Shown in pieces: positions 41,083-50,854 of a stretch of DNA of 64,000 nucleotides. A model generated the notes under the pieces. That model had not been told where the DNA came from and searched no databases. It saw only the letters and a list, made by a program, of their open reading frames with translations. Position 1 is the first letter of the stretch, and every line of letters begins with the position of its first letter. Origin of the DNA: Rhizobium sp. Root1334 (lineage in GTDB: Bacteria; Pseudomonadota; Alphaproteobacteria; Rhizobiales; Rhizobiaceae); the NCBI RefSeq assembly GCF_001426665.1, contig NZ_LMEY01000012.1:480952-544951 (forward strand), written 5' to 3'. Both the position numbers and the translations under genes were made by a program.

Positions 41083-42236
41083 CGGGATTGTCCTTTTACA
41101 ATAGCCAGAGGCTCGCTGTCTTCGGCGGTCGGGCCTTTCGACGCGGGCATCAGAACACGGAATGTCGTACGGCTCGACTGGCTGTCGCACTCGACGATGC
41201 CGCCATGGCCGCCAATGATCTTGGCGACGAGGGCGAGGCCGAGGCCGGAGCCGTTGGTCTTGGTGGTAATGAACGGATCGAACAGATGCGGCACCAGATC
41301 GGCGGGCACACCCGGTCCGTTGTCATGGACGCAGAACTCAAGCGGCAGCGAAATCTTTTCCCGCGTTCCGGCAACCGATAGGCGGATGCCGGGCCGATAG
41401 GCCGTCGTCAGCATGATCTCGCCATCCGGCTTATCGGCAACCGCTTCCGCCGCGTTCTTGATCAGGTTGAGAAACACCTGGATCAGTTGGTCGCGATTGG
41501 CATAGACCGGCGGCAGAGACGGGTCGTAATTCTCGGTAATCCGGATCTTCCGGGCAAAGCCAGCCTTGGCGATGGCCTTTACGTGATCGAGCACCGAGTG
41601 AATGTTAACCGGGTGACGATCGACCGGCCGCTCGTCGGAAAACACTTCCATGCGATCGACCAGCGAAACGATGCGGTCCGTCTCATCGCAGATCAGCCGC
41701 GTCAGCGCCCGGTCCTCATCGTTGACCGATGTTTCAAGCAGCTGGGCTGCACCGCGGATACCCGATAACGGGTTCTTGATCTCGTGGGCCAACATCGAGG
41801 CCAGTCCCGTCACCGAGCGGGCAGCTGCGCGGTGGGTCAGCTGCCGGTCGATCTTGTCGGCCATCGAGCGTTCCTGGAAGACGATCACGACGGAACCCGG
41901 CTCGGACAGAACCGGCGCAACATAGAGATCGACAAGCTTGTCGGCGCCCAGCCGCGGCGAACTCAGATCGACCCGGTACTCGTTGACGGCGGCACGCCGT
42001 TCGCGGACCTGCTCGATCAGCGTCAGAAGCGGGCTGCCAAATGGAATGAAGGCGCTGATATCGTGGCGGGCGAGATAATTGGCGCTGGCGCCAAAGAATG
42101 CCTCCGCCTCCCAGTTCGCAAAGGCGACGAGACCCTTCTCGTCGACGAGGATCACCGGGTTCTGGATGGCATTCAGAACCGCCATCGGCAGCGAATTGAC
42201 GGCCTTGCGCTCATCATCGCCTATCTTGTCGGTCAT
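41079..42236 (-). CDS. ntrB: Nitrogen sensor histidine kinase/phosphatase NtrB (NRII)
   Basis: The cytoplasmic 385-residue kinase that phosphorylates or dephosphorylates NtrC under PII control. It has an N-terminal PAS domain (about 15-125), the dimerisation/phospho-acceptor segment [20 protein letters not shown] with H151, and an ATPase domain with DNGPGVP and GSGLGLALV. No membrane segment is present. Its ATG overlaps the dusB stop (ATGA), and AAGGAT lies 5-6 bases before it, so 42236 is the start. It belongs to a dusB-ntrB-ntrC operon. Confidence 0.97.
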
Positions 42237-43258
42237 GCTGCATCCTTTTCTTCGCCCAAGGCGCACCCTGCCGCAATGGCGGCCACCGCGCCGGACAAGG
42301 CGATGGCAGGATCAGTGGAGGTCATGATTGCCGCCTTCTCCTGCGCAGCAAGCTGCGGCGCAAATCGGCTGAGATACCAGCCGAGATGTTTTCGCGCATG
42401 ACGAAGGCCGATATCGGTTCCGTAGAACTCCAGCATCATACCGTAGTGCTCCGCCACGATTTCAGCGATCTCCGCGGCACCCGGATGTTCAACTGCGCTC
42501 GCAAGCACGCCCGCATGCCAGGGCCGCCCCTGACTGGAGCGCCCGATCATCACCGCCTCGGCGCCGGAACGCTGGAGAATTTCGTTGGCGTCTTCCCGCG
42601 TTGCCACATCGCCATTGGCGACCAATGGTATGGAAATCACATCACGAACGGCGTGGATCGCATCCCAATCGGCATGGCCGTTATAGAACTGCATGCGGGT
42701 GCGGCCATGAATGGTGATCATCTGAACACCAGCATCCTGCGCCCGTTTGGCGATCAACGGGGCATTGATGGAGTTTTCGTCCCAGCCCAGGCGCATCTTC
42801 AGCGTCACGGGCACATCGACGGCCTTCACCGTTGCCTCGATCAGTGACAGGGCATGATCGGGATCGCGCATCAGCGCCGAGCCGGAATAGCCACCCGTCA
42901 CCTTCTTGGCCGGACACCCCATATTGATGTCAATGACATCCGCGCCGTTGTCCGCAGCGATCTTCGCCGCTTCACCCATCCAGTAGGCCTCGCGTCCAGC
43001 CAGCTGCACCATATGCGGATCGATGCCCGAGCTCTTCAGCCGAGACCAGCTTTCCGATGCGTTGCCGACCAGTTCGCGGCTTGCTACCATTTCAGTGACG
43101 ACCAAGCCCGCGCCAAACCGCCAGGCCAATTGCCGGAAGGGCAAATCCGTCACACCCGACATCGGCGCAAGCACGACACGGTTTCTAAAGGAGAGCCCGC
43201 CAACCCGGAACGGGGAGGACAAATCCGGTACCTGCAAATGATTATCTTTCGAGCACAT
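42233..43258 (-). CDS. dusB: tRNA-dihydrouridine synthase (NifR3)
   Basis: DusB reduces specific uridines in tRNA to dihydrouridine with FMN and NADPH. The 341-residue TIM-barrel protein has [12 protein letters not shown] at the start of the barrel, the catalytic Cys in [11 protein letters not shown], and FMN phosphate motifs VANGDV and [11 protein letters not shown]. In alphaproteobacteria it is called nifR3 and is always upstream of ntrBC, as here, where it overlaps ntrB by 4 bases. The operon promoter should lie in the 245-base gap toward ispDF. Confidence 0.96.
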   Translation of the reverse strand: MCSKDNHLQVPDLSSPFRVGGLSFRNRVVLAPMSGVTDLPFRQLAWRFGAGLVVTEMVASRELVGNASESWSRLKSSGIDPHMVQLAGREAYWMGEAAKIAADNGADVIDINMGCPAKKVTGGYSGSALMRDPDHALSLIEATVKAVDVPVTLKMRLGWDENSINAPLIAKRAQDAGVQMITIHGRTRMQFYNGHADWDAIHAVRDVISIPLVANGDVATREDANEILQRSGAEAVMIGRSSQGRPWHAGVLASAVEHPGAAEIAEIVAEHYGMMLEFYGTDIGLRHARKHLGWYLSRFAPQLAAQEKAAIMTSTDPAIALSGAVAAIAAGCALGEEKDAA

Positions 43259-43503
43259 CTCTATTCTGCACTATTTTTAGACATACTTGGCGAACTTGCC
43301 AAGCGATTTCAGAGCCTCGCCACAAAATTTCCCGAACAACTGGTAAAGCCTCACCCTTCGCGGTAAATCACCACAACGATTTGAAGCTTCGCCTGCCGGA
43401 CCGGCATGCGCCTGATATTTGACTGAGTCTGGAGCGAGAGACCTGTCCGTGTGCTCGCTATCGAGCCCGGGCGGCGGCCTATTTGCAGGAACCCATATAG
43501 AAG

Positions 43504-44718
43504 ATGCACGCAAAAGAACAGTTTTCCTGTGGTGTCGTCATTGTCGCTGCCGGGCGGGGTGAACGCGCAGGCTCGCCGCAAGACGGGCCGAAGCAATATC
43601 GCCCGATCGGCGGGCTGCCGGTTATGACCCATACGCTTGACGTTTTTGCGACATGGCCGAGGAAAACGGCGATCGTCGTCGTCATTCATCCCGATGACGA
43701 AGCTCTGTTTGCTCAGGCATGCAATCTTGTGTCAGGCGATACTTCAAACATTACATTCGTCCATGGCGGGCCGGCGCGGCAACTTTCGGTGCTGGCGGGA
43801 CTGAAAGCGCTGGAACAGGCCGACATCACCCACGTAATGATTCATGACGCCGTGCGGCCGTTCATCGACCATGCTCTGCTTGACCGCTGTGTTTCAACGT
43901 TGAGCGAAGGTGCCGATGCCCTGCTGCCGGCGGTCGCGGTTGCCGATACGTTGAAACGTGGGTCTGCGGATGGAAAGGTTTTGGAGACGGTGCCGAGAGC
44001 AGGCCTCTACGGCGCCCAGACGCCCCAGTGCTTCCGCTTCGCGCCGATCCTGGAAGCTCATATCAACGCCGCCGCCTCCGGCCGCGCCGATTTTACCGAT
44101 GACGCTTCGATCGCCGAATGGGCCGGAATGCCCGTGACGCTGATCGAAGGATCGGTCGACAATGTGAAACTGACGATCAAACGGGATATTACCATGGCCG
44201 ATGAAAAACTGAACCGGAACGCACTCCCGGACGTCCGAACCGGGAATGGTTACGATGTACATCAGCTGGTCGATGGCGACGGCGTGACGCTCTGCGGTAT
44301 CTTCATGCCGCATGACCAGACACTGCTCGGCCATTCCGATGCCGACGTCGCCCTGCATGCCTTGACCGACGCCCTGCTTGCCACCTGCGGTGCGGGCGAT
44401 ATCGGCGATCATTTTCCACCGTCCGATCCGCAATGGAAGGGCGCCGCCTCGCGCATCTTTCTGGAACACGCGGCAAAAGTCGTCCGCGACAAGGGGGGCA
44501 CGATCATGAATGCCGATGTCTCGTTGATTGCCGAGGCCCCGAAGATCGGCCCACACCGGCTGGCGATGCGGGAAAACCTCGCAGATATGCTCGGCATTTC
44601 GCTGGATCGCTGCTCGGTCAAAGCGACGACCAACGAGCAAATCGGCTTCATCGGCCGCCGCGAAGGCATTGCAGCAATCGCCACAGCAACGGTTGTCTAT
44701 GCGGGAGGCATCAAATGA
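43504..44718 (+). CDS. ispDF: Bifunctional IspD/IspF of the MEP isoprenoid pathway
   Basis: A 404-residue fusion carrying out steps three and five of the non-mevalonate pathway. The N-terminal IspD domain (about 1-230) has [12 protein letters not shown] and [10 protein letters not shown] for CTP binding and forms CDP-methylerythritol. The C-terminal IspF domain (about 243-404) has GNGYDVHQL and [12 protein letters not shown] with the zinc ligands and forms the 2,4-cyclodiphosphate. The fusion is common in alphaproteobacteria. The cinA-like gene overlaps its stop by 4 bases (ATGA). Confidence 0.97.
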   Translation: MHAKEQFSCGVVIVAAGRGERAGSPQDGPKQYRPIGGLPVMTHTLDVFATWPRKTAIVVVIHPDDEALFAQACNLVSGDTSNITFVHGGPARQLSVLAGLKALEQADITHVMIHDAVRPFIDHALLDRCVSTLSEGADALLPAVAVADTLKRGSADGKVLETVPRAGLYGAQTPQCFRFAPILEAHINAAASGRADFTDDASIAEWAGMPVTLIEGSVDNVKLTIKRDITMADEKLNRNALPDVRTGNGYDVHQLVDGDGVTLCGIFMPHDQTLLGHSDADVALHALTDALLATCGAGDIGDHFPPSDPQWKGAASRIFLEHAAKVVRDKGGTIMNADVSLIAEAPKIGPHRLAMRENLADMLGISLDRCSVKATTNEQIGFIGRREGIAAIATATVVYAGGIK

Positions 44719-45215
44719 GCGGATGGCCGGAGGATATCGCAGCCAAGGCAGACCGGCTGATCGCCGCCTTTTCGAAACGTGGCCTGATGGTCGCCACGGC
44801 CGAATCCTGCACCGGCGGCCTGATCGCCGGTGTTCTGACGGAAATTCCGGGTTCCTCGTCAGTGGTCGATCGCGGCTTCGTCACCTATTCCAACGATGCA
44901 AAGATCCAGATGCTCGGAGTCAACACGGCGACGCTTGAAACGCACGGCGCCGTTTCGCGCCAGACGGCAATCGAGATGGTGCGCGGCGCACTCAGCCACT
45001 CGAAGGCGGACTTGGCCGTTGCCGTCACCGGCGTTGCCGGTCCGGGGGGCGGATCGGCCGATAAACCGGTCGGACTGGTGCATCTGGCGGCAACCAGCCG
45101 TGCCGGCAACGTTCTTCACCGCGAAATGCGCTACGGCGATATCGGCCGCGACGCGGTCAGGCTGGCCACGGTGCGCACGGCACTTGATATGCTGGAAGAA
45201 GCAGCAGCAAGCTGA
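44715..45215 (+). CDS. CinA-type nicotinamide-nucleotide amidohydrolase
   Basis: A 166-residue protein consisting only of the CinA C-terminal (PncC-like) domain, which deamidates NMN to NaMN in pyridine nucleotide recycling. Conserved parts are [42 protein letters not shown] and DKPVGLVH. The N-terminal molybdopterin-like domain of full-length CinA is absent, as in many proteobacteria. The ATG at 44715 overlaps the ispDF stop and has GGGAGG at 6 bases. Confidence 0.93.
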   Translation: MSGWPEDIAAKADRLIAAFSKRGLMVATAESCTGGLIAGVLTEIPGSSSVVDRGFVTYSNDAKIQMLGVNTATLETHGAVSRQTAIEMVRGALSHSKADLAVAVTGVAGPGGGSADKPVGLVHLAATSRAGNVLHREMRYGDIGRDAVRLATVRTALDMLEEAAAS

Positions 45216-45223
45216 CGTTTCCG

Positions 45224-45676
45224 CTATACGGTCGCATAGATCGTATCGGCGCGCTTCTCGAACGCTTCGGAAAACATCCGGAATGCCCGGTCGAACATCG
45301 ACCCCATCAGCGCGCCGAGAATACGGCTCTTGAATTCGTAGTCGATAAAGAAGTTGACGGAACAGCCGCCCTCACCCAACGCTTCGAAACTCCAACGATT
45401 GTCGAGATATTTGAACGGTCCATCGATATATTTGACGTCGATCACGCGCTCGGCTTTGTTGAGCAGAACCTGTGTGGTGAACGTCTCGCGGATCGCCTTG
45501 TAGCCGACGGTCATATCCGCCACGAGCAGCTCCTTGCCGTCACGCTCCTTGCGCGAACGCACGGTCAGCGCCTCGCAAAGCGGCAGAAATTGCGGGTATT
45601 TTTCAACATCGGCGATCAGATCGAACATCTGTTCGGGTGAATGCTTGACGGGCCGGCGGGTCTCGAATTGTGGCAT
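45224..45676 (-). CDS. RatA/Coq10-type START-domain protein
   Basis: A 150-residue single START-like domain (polyketide cyclase/Coq10 family). PQFETRRPVKHSPEQMFDLIADVEKYPQFLPLCE and the C-terminal helix MFDRAFRMFSEAFEKRA are typical. Bacterial members are named RatA after a ribosome-associated toxin in E. coli, while the mitochondrial homologue Coq10 binds ubiquinone; in alphaproteobacteria the Coq10-like role is as likely. It is on the strand opposite cinA with convergent stops 8 bases apart. Confidence 0.88.
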   Translation of the reverse strand: MPQFETRRPVKHSPEQMFDLIADVEKYPQFLPLCEALTVRSRKERDGKELLVADMTVGYKAIRETFTTQVLLNKAERVIDVKYIDGPFKYLDNRWSFEALGEGGCSVNFFIDYEFKSRILGALMGSMFDRAFRMFSEAFEKRADTIYATV

Positions 45677-45724
45677 GGCGTTCAGATATTCAATGATTTC
45701 GCGAAAAACAAGATGTGGTTGGTA

Positions 45725-46309
45725 TCAAGCGCGAGAAGAAGACGCGTGATGAGCGACATGCTTCAGCAGGCGTCGTGTTTCGCCGTGCGACCGGACAATG
45801 AACACCGGCACGTCAGAACCATAATCCGCCAGCTTCTGTTCGATCTCAGGGCTTTCCGTCTTCTCGAAATTCCAGACGTAGGACAGGAATTCCAGCGTCA
45901 GGCGCTCAGGGCAGTTCGCGGCCATTTCCGGGCGTGTCTTGCCGCGCAACCGGACCCAGCGGCTGATGACACCATAAAGCGAAACATGGCGGGGCGGACG
46001 CATCCAGATGACGAGATCGGTGCGCGGCAGGCGCAGCGGCAAAGTGCCAGGGCTTGTGCCGTCCATGATCCATCGTGGTTGCTCCACTGCCCGCTCGACA
46101 ATCGCAAGCGCGTCGGCTCTCGGGCGCGGTATCCAGCCCGACATCCAGAAAACGTCGCGGTCCATGGAGACATACGGAAGCACAAACAGTCTGGAAAGCG
46201 CCTGCGCCAAAGTGCTCTTGCCGCTACCGGAACAACCGATCATGAGAACGCGATCGGCGGTCCGAAGGGCCTCCGCCGTCCGTTCAACATTCAAACGCTT
46301 ATTCGACAT
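45725..46309 (-). CDS. P-loop kinase of the adenylate kinase-like/FlaR type, copy 1
   Basis: A 194-residue P-loop protein with Walker A IGCSGSGKST (about 24-33), a conserved LPYVSMDRDVFW near 44 and a lid-like WIMDGTSPGTLPLRLPRTDLVIW. These features fit the small DNA-topology-modulation/adenylate kinase-related group. The substrate is unknown. It overlaps the 3' end of a paralogue by 11 bases; AGGAAG lies 7 bases before the start. No gene of this kind is usual between ratA and lipA in related genomes, as far as I recall. Confidence 0.8.
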   Translation of the reverse strand: MSNKRLNVERTAEALRTADRVLMIGCSGSGKSTLAQALSRLFVLPYVSMDRDVFWMSGWIPRPRADALAIVERAVEQPRWIMDGTSPGTLPLRLPRTDLVIWMRPPRHVSLYGVISRWVRLRGKTRPEMAANCPERLTLEFLSYVWNFEKTESPEIEQKLADYGSDVPVFIVRSHGETRRLLKHVAHHASSSRA

Positions 46310-46880
46310 TGCTGGCTTCCTGCAGGGTCTGGGTCAATGCACGTATGTCCCGGCGGCTTTTCAGTGTCAGGACGGGAATCTCCTGCGCGTAACGGTCAAG
46401 CATCTGGACAATCACGGGGGAAACGCGCTGTTCGAAATTCCAGATATAGGAGAGGAATTCACGATCCGGCAGCTGTTCAGGACAACCCGGAGCCATGTCG
46501 GGGCGCACGCGGCCAAAGCTCGACGCGACCCGGCAGACAAGTCCCCAAAGGCAGACGCGCCGCGGTACCCGAACCCAGACAACCAGATCGGTTCTTGGAA
46601 ACCGCAGGTCAAATGTGGAGGGTCCGCTGCCGTCCATGATCCAGCGATCCTGCGCAACACAGGCTGCGATCAGAGCACGCTCTTCGGCTTTCGGCCGCTT
46701 GATCCAGCCGGGCAACCAGAAAAAATCCCGGTCCATCGAGACGTAAGGCAGATCGAGTTTTTCGGACAGCTTTCTTGACAGCGTGCTCTTGCCGCCGCCT
46801 GAGCAGCCGATCACCAGGATGCGGCTTGCCTGCCGCAAACGCGGCAAGGCATCTTCGGTGTCCGGAATATAGGAGGGCAT
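46299..46880 (-). CDS. P-loop kinase of the adenylate kinase-like/FlaR type, copy 2
   Basis: A 193-residue paralogue of the next gene: Walker A IGCSGGGKST, LPYVSMDRDFFWLPGW, WIMDGSGPSTFDLRFPRTDL and EFLSYIWNFE all recur in both. They are clearly a tandem duplication that has diverged. ATG 46880 is chosen, with GGAG 5 bases upstream; an ATG at 46895 lacks a ribosome site. It starts 66 bases from the lipA stop. Confidence 0.8.
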   Translation of the reverse strand: MPSYIPDTEDALPRLRQASRILVIGCSGGGKSTLSRKLSEKLDLPYVSMDRDFFWLPGWIKRPKAEERALIAACVAQDRWIMDGSGPSTFDLRFPRTDLVVWVRVPRRVCLWGLVCRVASSFGRVRPDMAPGCPEQLPDREFLSYIWNFEQRVSPVIVQMLDRYAQEIPVLTLKSRRDIRALTQTLQEASNVE

Positions 46881-46945
46881 GACGGCTCCAAACATGTGAG
46901 CCGCGCACCATAAAGTTCAAATCCAGATTGGCAACCTGCCAAGGA

Positions 46946-47926
46946 TTATCCGGCGGCTACCGCCAGCTTCTTCTCGCGGTTTGCCTTCAGCCGGGCGAAA
47001 TCGTCGCCGGCATGGTGCGACGAGCGGGTCAGTGGGCTGGAGGCAACCATCAGGAAGCCCTTGGTATAGGCGACGGTCTCATAGGACTTGAATTCTTCCG
47101 GCGTGACAAAGCTCATGACCTGATGATGCTTGCGGGTCGGCTGCAGGTACTGGCCGATGGTCATGAAGTCGACATCCGCCGTGCGCAGATCGTCCATCAA
47201 CTGCAGCACTTCGTTGCGCTCTTCGCCAAGGCCAACCATGATGCCGGACTTGGTGAACATCGTCGGATCGAGTTCCTTGACCCGCTGCAGAAGCCGGATC
47301 GAATGGAAGTAACGGGCGCCCGGACGAACCGTCAGATAGTTGCCCGGAACTGTTTCCATGTTGTGGTTGAAGACGTCGGGCTTGGCGGCGACGACGCGCT
47401 CCAGCGCACCGGGCTTCTTCAGGAAGTCGGGTGTCAGGATTTCGATGGTCGTCAATGGAGATGCGGCGCGGATGGCCCAGATCACCTTTTCGAAATGCTC
47501 GGCGCCGCCGTCGGCCAGATCGTCACGGTCGACCGAGGTGATGACGACGTGCGACAGGCCCATCTGCTTGACGGCCTTGGCAACGTTCTCCGGCTCGGCC
47601 ATATCCAGCGCGTTCGGCTTGCCTGTGGAGACATTGCAGAAGGCGCAGGCGCGGGTACAGATTTCGCCCATGATCATGAAGGTCGCGTGCTTCTTGTCCC
47701 AGCACTCACCGATATTCGGGCAGCCCGCCTCTTCGCAGACCGTGACAAGCTTGTGCTCCTTCACGATCGACTTGGTTTCAGCATACCCTTTCGAGGTCGG
47801 CGCCTTGACGCGGATCCACTCCGGCTTGCGCAGCATCTCGGTATCGGGCTTATGGGCCTTTTCCGGGTGGCGAACGCGCGGGGCATCGGGATCAAGAGTG
47901 GTTCGGTCGAGGATCGTGACCATCAT
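46946..47926 (-). CDS. lipA: Lipoyl synthase
   Basis: LipA inserts two sulfur atoms into octanoyl groups on lipoyl domains, making the cofactor of pyruvate dehydrogenase. The 326-residue radical SAM enzyme has both iron-sulfur motifs: [12 protein letters not shown] for the auxiliary cluster and CTRACAFC for the radical SAM cluster. The C-terminal RSSHHAGDD serine motif is present. It lies downstream of lpdA and pdhABC on the same strand, consistent with its role; the 87-base gap to lpdA makes separate regulation possible. Confidence 0.97.
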   Translation of the reverse strand: MMVTILDRTTLDPDAPRVRHPEKAHKPDTEMLRKPEWIRVKAPTSKGYAETKSIVKEHKLVTVCEEAGCPNIGECWDKKHATFMIMGEICTRACAFCNVSTGKPNALDMAEPENVAKAVKQMGLSHVVITSVDRDDLADGGAEHFEKVIWAIRAASPLTTIEILTPDFLKKPGALERVVAAKPDVFNHNMETVPGNYLTVRPGARYFHSIRLLQRVKELDPTMFTKSGIMVGLGEERNEVLQLMDDLRTADVDFMTIGQYLQPTRKHHQVMSFVTPEEFKSYETVAYTKGFLMVASSPLTRSSHHAGDDFARLKANREKKLAVAAG

Positions 47927-48013
47927 GCTTCCATTTTTGCTTCAAGCGCAACAGCGCGCCCTTCGGGCCAGACAGAGTGACCCGCCTTCAGATGGAGGCG
48001 AGCCCTAGCACAA

Positions 48014-49459
48014 TCAAGCGTTCAGTGCACGCCCATAGGCATCGAGCACGCTTTCCTTCAACGTTTCCGAAATCGTCGGGTGCGGGAAGATCGTGTGCAT
48101 CAGGTCTTCCTCGGTTGTTTCGAGGTTCATGGCAACGACAAAACCCTGAATCAGTTCGGTGACTTCGGCGCCAACCAGATGCGCACCGAGCAGTTCGCCG
48201 GTCTTCTTGTCGAAGATGGTCTTCACCAGCCCCTGGTCTTCACCAAGCGCGATCGCCTTGCCGTTCGCGACAAACGGGAAGCGGCCAACGCGAATGTCGC
48301 GGCCTTCGGCCTTGGCCTTGGCTTCCGTCAGACCAACGGAGGCAACCTGCGGGTTGCAATAGGTGCAGCCCGGAATCTTCAGCTTGTCCATCGGATGAAC
48401 GTTCGGCAGGCCGGCGATCTTTTCGACGCAGATGACGGCTTCATGCTCTGCCTTGTGGGCCAGCATCGGCGGGCCGGCAACGTCGCCGATCGCGTAGACG
48501 CCCGGCACGTTGGTCTTGCCGTAACCGTCGATGACGATGCAGCCGCGATCAGTCTTGACGCCGAGCGCCTCGAGACCGAGGTTCTCGATATTGCCCTGGA
48601 CGCCGACAGCCGAAATCATCCGGTCAGCAGTGATCTTCTCGACCGAGCCGTCCTTCTTCTCGACATGGGCCGTCACCGAGTTGGCGGCCTTCTCGACCTT
48701 CGTCACCTTGGCATCAAGGATGATCTTCATGCCCTGCTTGTCGAACTGCTTCTTGGCGAAGGCGGAGATTTCGGCATCCTCGACCGGCATGACCTGGCTC
48801 ATGACCTCAACCACGGTCACATCGACGCCCATGGTCCGGTAGAACGAGGCAAATTCGATGCCGATGGCGCCGGAGCCCATAACCAGCAGCGACTTCGGCA
48901 TTTCTTCCGGCTTCATCGCCTCGAAATAGGTCCAGATCAGCTTGCCATCCGGCTCGATGCCCGGCAGCGCGCGCGGACGGGCGCCGGTGGCGACGATGAT
49001 ATGCTTGGCGGTGTAGGTGCCCTCGCCCAAAGTGTTCTTCGGGATCGGACCCTGCGGCTGGACGATCGCCTTGGTGGTCTTGGCAACGACGATCTCGTTG
49101 GCCTTGGTGAGCTTGGCCTCGCCCCAGATCACGTCGACCTTGTTCTTCTTCATCAGGAAGGCGACGCCGCCATTCATGCGTTCGGCAATGCCGCGTGAAC
49201 GCTTGACGATGGCCTGCAGATCCGGCGAAATCTTGCCTTCGAGCGTCAGGCCATAGTTCTTCGCGTGCTCTGCAAGGTGCAGTACTTCGGCAGAGCGCAG
49301 CAGCGCCTTGGTCGGGATACAGCCCCAGTTGGAGCAGATGCCGGCCAGATGCTCGCGCTCGACCACGGCTACCTTCAGGCCCAGCTGGGCTGCGCGGATG
49401 GCCGCGATATAGCCGCCGGGGCCGGAACCGATCACGATGACGTCGTAGGAGTTTGCCAT
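48014..49459 (-). CDS. lpdA: Dihydrolipoamide dehydrogenase (E3 of pyruvate dehydrogenase)
   Basis: E3 reoxidises dihydrolipoamide with FAD and NAD. The 481-residue product has the FAD-binding GSGPGGYIAAIRAA, the redox disulfide in GICSNWGCIPTKALL, and the C-terminal catalytic HPTISE (His-Pro-Thr). ATG 49459 follows AGGAA at 6 bases; the frame continues upstream into the GNAT gene but without coding features. Its location after pdhABC marks it as the pyruvate dehydrogenase E3. Confidence 0.97.
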   Translation of the reverse strand: MANSYDVIVIGSGPGGYIAAIRAAQLGLKVAVVEREHLAGICSNWGCIPTKALLRSAEVLHLAEHAKNYGLTLEGKISPDLQAIVKRSRGIAERMNGGVAFLMKKNKVDVIWGEAKLTKANEIVVAKTTKAIVQPQGPIPKNTLGEGTYTAKHIIVATGARPRALPGIEPDGKLIWTYFEAMKPEEMPKSLLVMGSGAIGIEFASFYRTMGVDVTVVEVMSQVMPVEDAEISAFAKKQFDKQGMKIILDAKVTKVEKAANSVTAHVEKKDGSVEKITADRMISAVGVQGNIENLGLEALGVKTDRGCIVIDGYGKTNVPGVYAIGDVAGPPMLAHKAEHEAVICVEKIAGLPNVHPMDKLKIPGCTYCNPQVASVGLTEAKAKAEGRDIRVGRFPFVANGKAIALGEDQGLVKTIFDKKTGELLGAHLVGAEVTELIQGFVVAMNLETTEEDLMHTIFPHPTISETLKESVLDAYGRALNA

Positions 49460-49479
49460 TCTTGTTTCCTGCCTCTTCC

Positions 49480-50061
49480 TTAGGTCATGTTCCGGGCCAG
49501 CAAAACCCATTCATGCCTTTTGCTATCCTCAAAGAGCGGCACGGCTGCAAGCCTCGCCTTCTCCGCAAATCCGTTGGCTGCATAGAGCGCCAGCGCCGTG
49601 TCATTATGGCTTTCGGTGATCAGGCTGACCTGCCTGCCCTTGGCCTTATCGATTTCGTGGGTCAACAGTGCCCGTCCGATACCCTTGCCGCGATGGTGCC
49701 GGTAGACACCCAGACTGTCGATGAACCGGCTGCCGATCACCATGACCTGCAACTCCAGCAACGGCTTGATCACCGGATGCGGCGCGATCATCTCGCGCAC
49801 GGTCTCATCCAGATCGTAGCCGATCGAAACGCCGGCAATCTCATTGTTCCATTCGGCCAGTGTCGCATCTTTCCAGGCGCCCGGCTCGTCATCCATCCGC
49901 ATCCGCGACCGCCCCTGCTCCATGGCGGTATCCTTGGTTCCGCGCATCACGGCGCCGTGCCAAAGCCAGGTCGCAAAACCATGCGAGGCGATATCGACCA
50001 GGATGGCCAGATCTGCCGCATCCCACCGTTCCGCCGCCCGCAAATGCAAGGCCGCCGTCAT
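49480..50061 (-). CDS. GNAT family N-acetyltransferase
   Basis: A 193-residue acetyltransferase with the acetyl-CoA motif A DSLGVYRHHRGKGIGRALL and the following ESHNDTALALYAANGF. The N-terminal half is helical and specific to this subfamily. The substrate is unknown. It starts directly after the stop of the SGNH hydrolase (TGA-ATG) and ends 20 bases before lpdA, so it sits inside the pdh-lpd gene line. Confidence 0.9.
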   Translation of the reverse strand: MTAALHLRAAERWDAADLAILVDIASHGFATWLWHGAVMRGTKDTAMEQGRSRMRMDDEPGAWKDATLAEWNNEIAGVSIGYDLDETVREMIAPHPVIKPLLELQVMVIGSRFIDSLGVYRHHRGKGIGRALLTHEIDKAKGRQVSLITESHNDTALALYAANGFAEKARLAAVPLFEDSKRHEWVLLARNMT

Positions 50062-50703
50062 TCAGAGCCCGAGCATCATCCGGACCATCGGCTCAAGGCC
50101 GCGTCCGATGGCGCGTGTGTTTTCCGTGTCCAGATGCACCCCATCGAGCGGCGTTGTCCGCGCCACCGAACCGGCATCGAAAAATCCGCAACCGAGTTCG
50201 TCGGCCAGATCGGCATAAAGCGAGGCCAGCATCGATGACTGATCGATAGCGCCTGCATACATCGCCGCAAAATTAGCATTCGCCGTTTCGCAGATCACCG
50301 GCGGCGCAACGATCAGGATTTCAGGCGCTTCGGCCTGAACGTCCGGCCAGCTGTGGTGCCAGACGAGCTTGACCAGTCTCTCGATGCCCTTCACCGCGCC
50401 AAAAGCGGTTCCATGCACCAAGGGCTTCATATCGTTGGTGCCAAGCAGAAGAATAACCAAATCGACCGGGGCATGGGTCTGCAAGACGGTCGGCAGGATA
50501 CGCACGCCGTTGCGGTCGCAATCAGCCAGATGGTCGTCGTAAGCCGTCGTGCGACCGTTCAGACCTTCGGCAATCACGTGCACGCCGCTGCCCAGCGCCT
50601 TCTGCAGGACACTTGGCCAGCGGTCGTCCAAGGCATGCCGCCCGCCGGTCTCGGCGTCATATCCCCAGGTCAGACTGTCACCATAGCAGAGGACTGTTTT
50701 CAT
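50062..50703 (-). CDS. SGNH/GDSL-type esterase
   Basis: A 213-residue SGNH hydrolase. Block I is CYGDSLTWG (nucleophile Ser in GDS), block III LLGTNDMK, and block V DGVHLD with the catalytic Asp and His. No signal peptide is present, so it should act in the cytoplasm; relatives are arylesterases. ATG 50703 is used because the codon before it is a TTG. The gene lies between pdhC and the GNAT gene, behind a palindromic repeat region (50746-50845). Confidence 0.9.
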   Translation of the reverse strand: MKTVLCYGDSLTWGYDAETGGRHALDDRWPSVLQKALGSGVHVIAEGLNGRTTAYDDHLADCDRNGVRILPTVLQTHAPVDLVILLLGTNDMKPLVHGTAFGAVKGIERLVKLVWHHSWPDVQAEAPEILIVAPPVICETANANFAAMYAGAIDQSSMLASLYADLADELGCGFFDAGSVARTTPLDGVHLDTENTRAIGRGLEPMVRMMLGL

Positions 50704-50745
50704 CAAGATCGACCTTCAGCGAGCCAATGACCCGAAAACCTAAAC

Positions 50746-50845
50746 TTCCCTGTACTTGTCACAGGAATCAAGTCACGCGACGCCGTCGCGTGAAAGAGTC
50801 TTCGCTCACGGACGTAAGCGGACACCCTCCCCGCGAGGGGGAGGG
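50746..50845. repeat. Cluster of three palindromes (RIME-like intergenic mosaic element)
   Basis: Three inverted repeats follow one another: TTCCCTGT-ACTTGTC-ACAGGAA (about 50746-50767), CACGCGAC-GCC-GTCGCGTG (50774-50792) and CCCTCCCC-GCG-AGGGGGAGGG (50825-50845). The block resembles the repeated intergenic mosaic elements known in rhizobia. It separates pdhC from the SGNH gene. Copy number elsewhere cannot be tested from this window. Confidence 0.65.
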
Positions 50846-50854
50846 AAAATTCAC

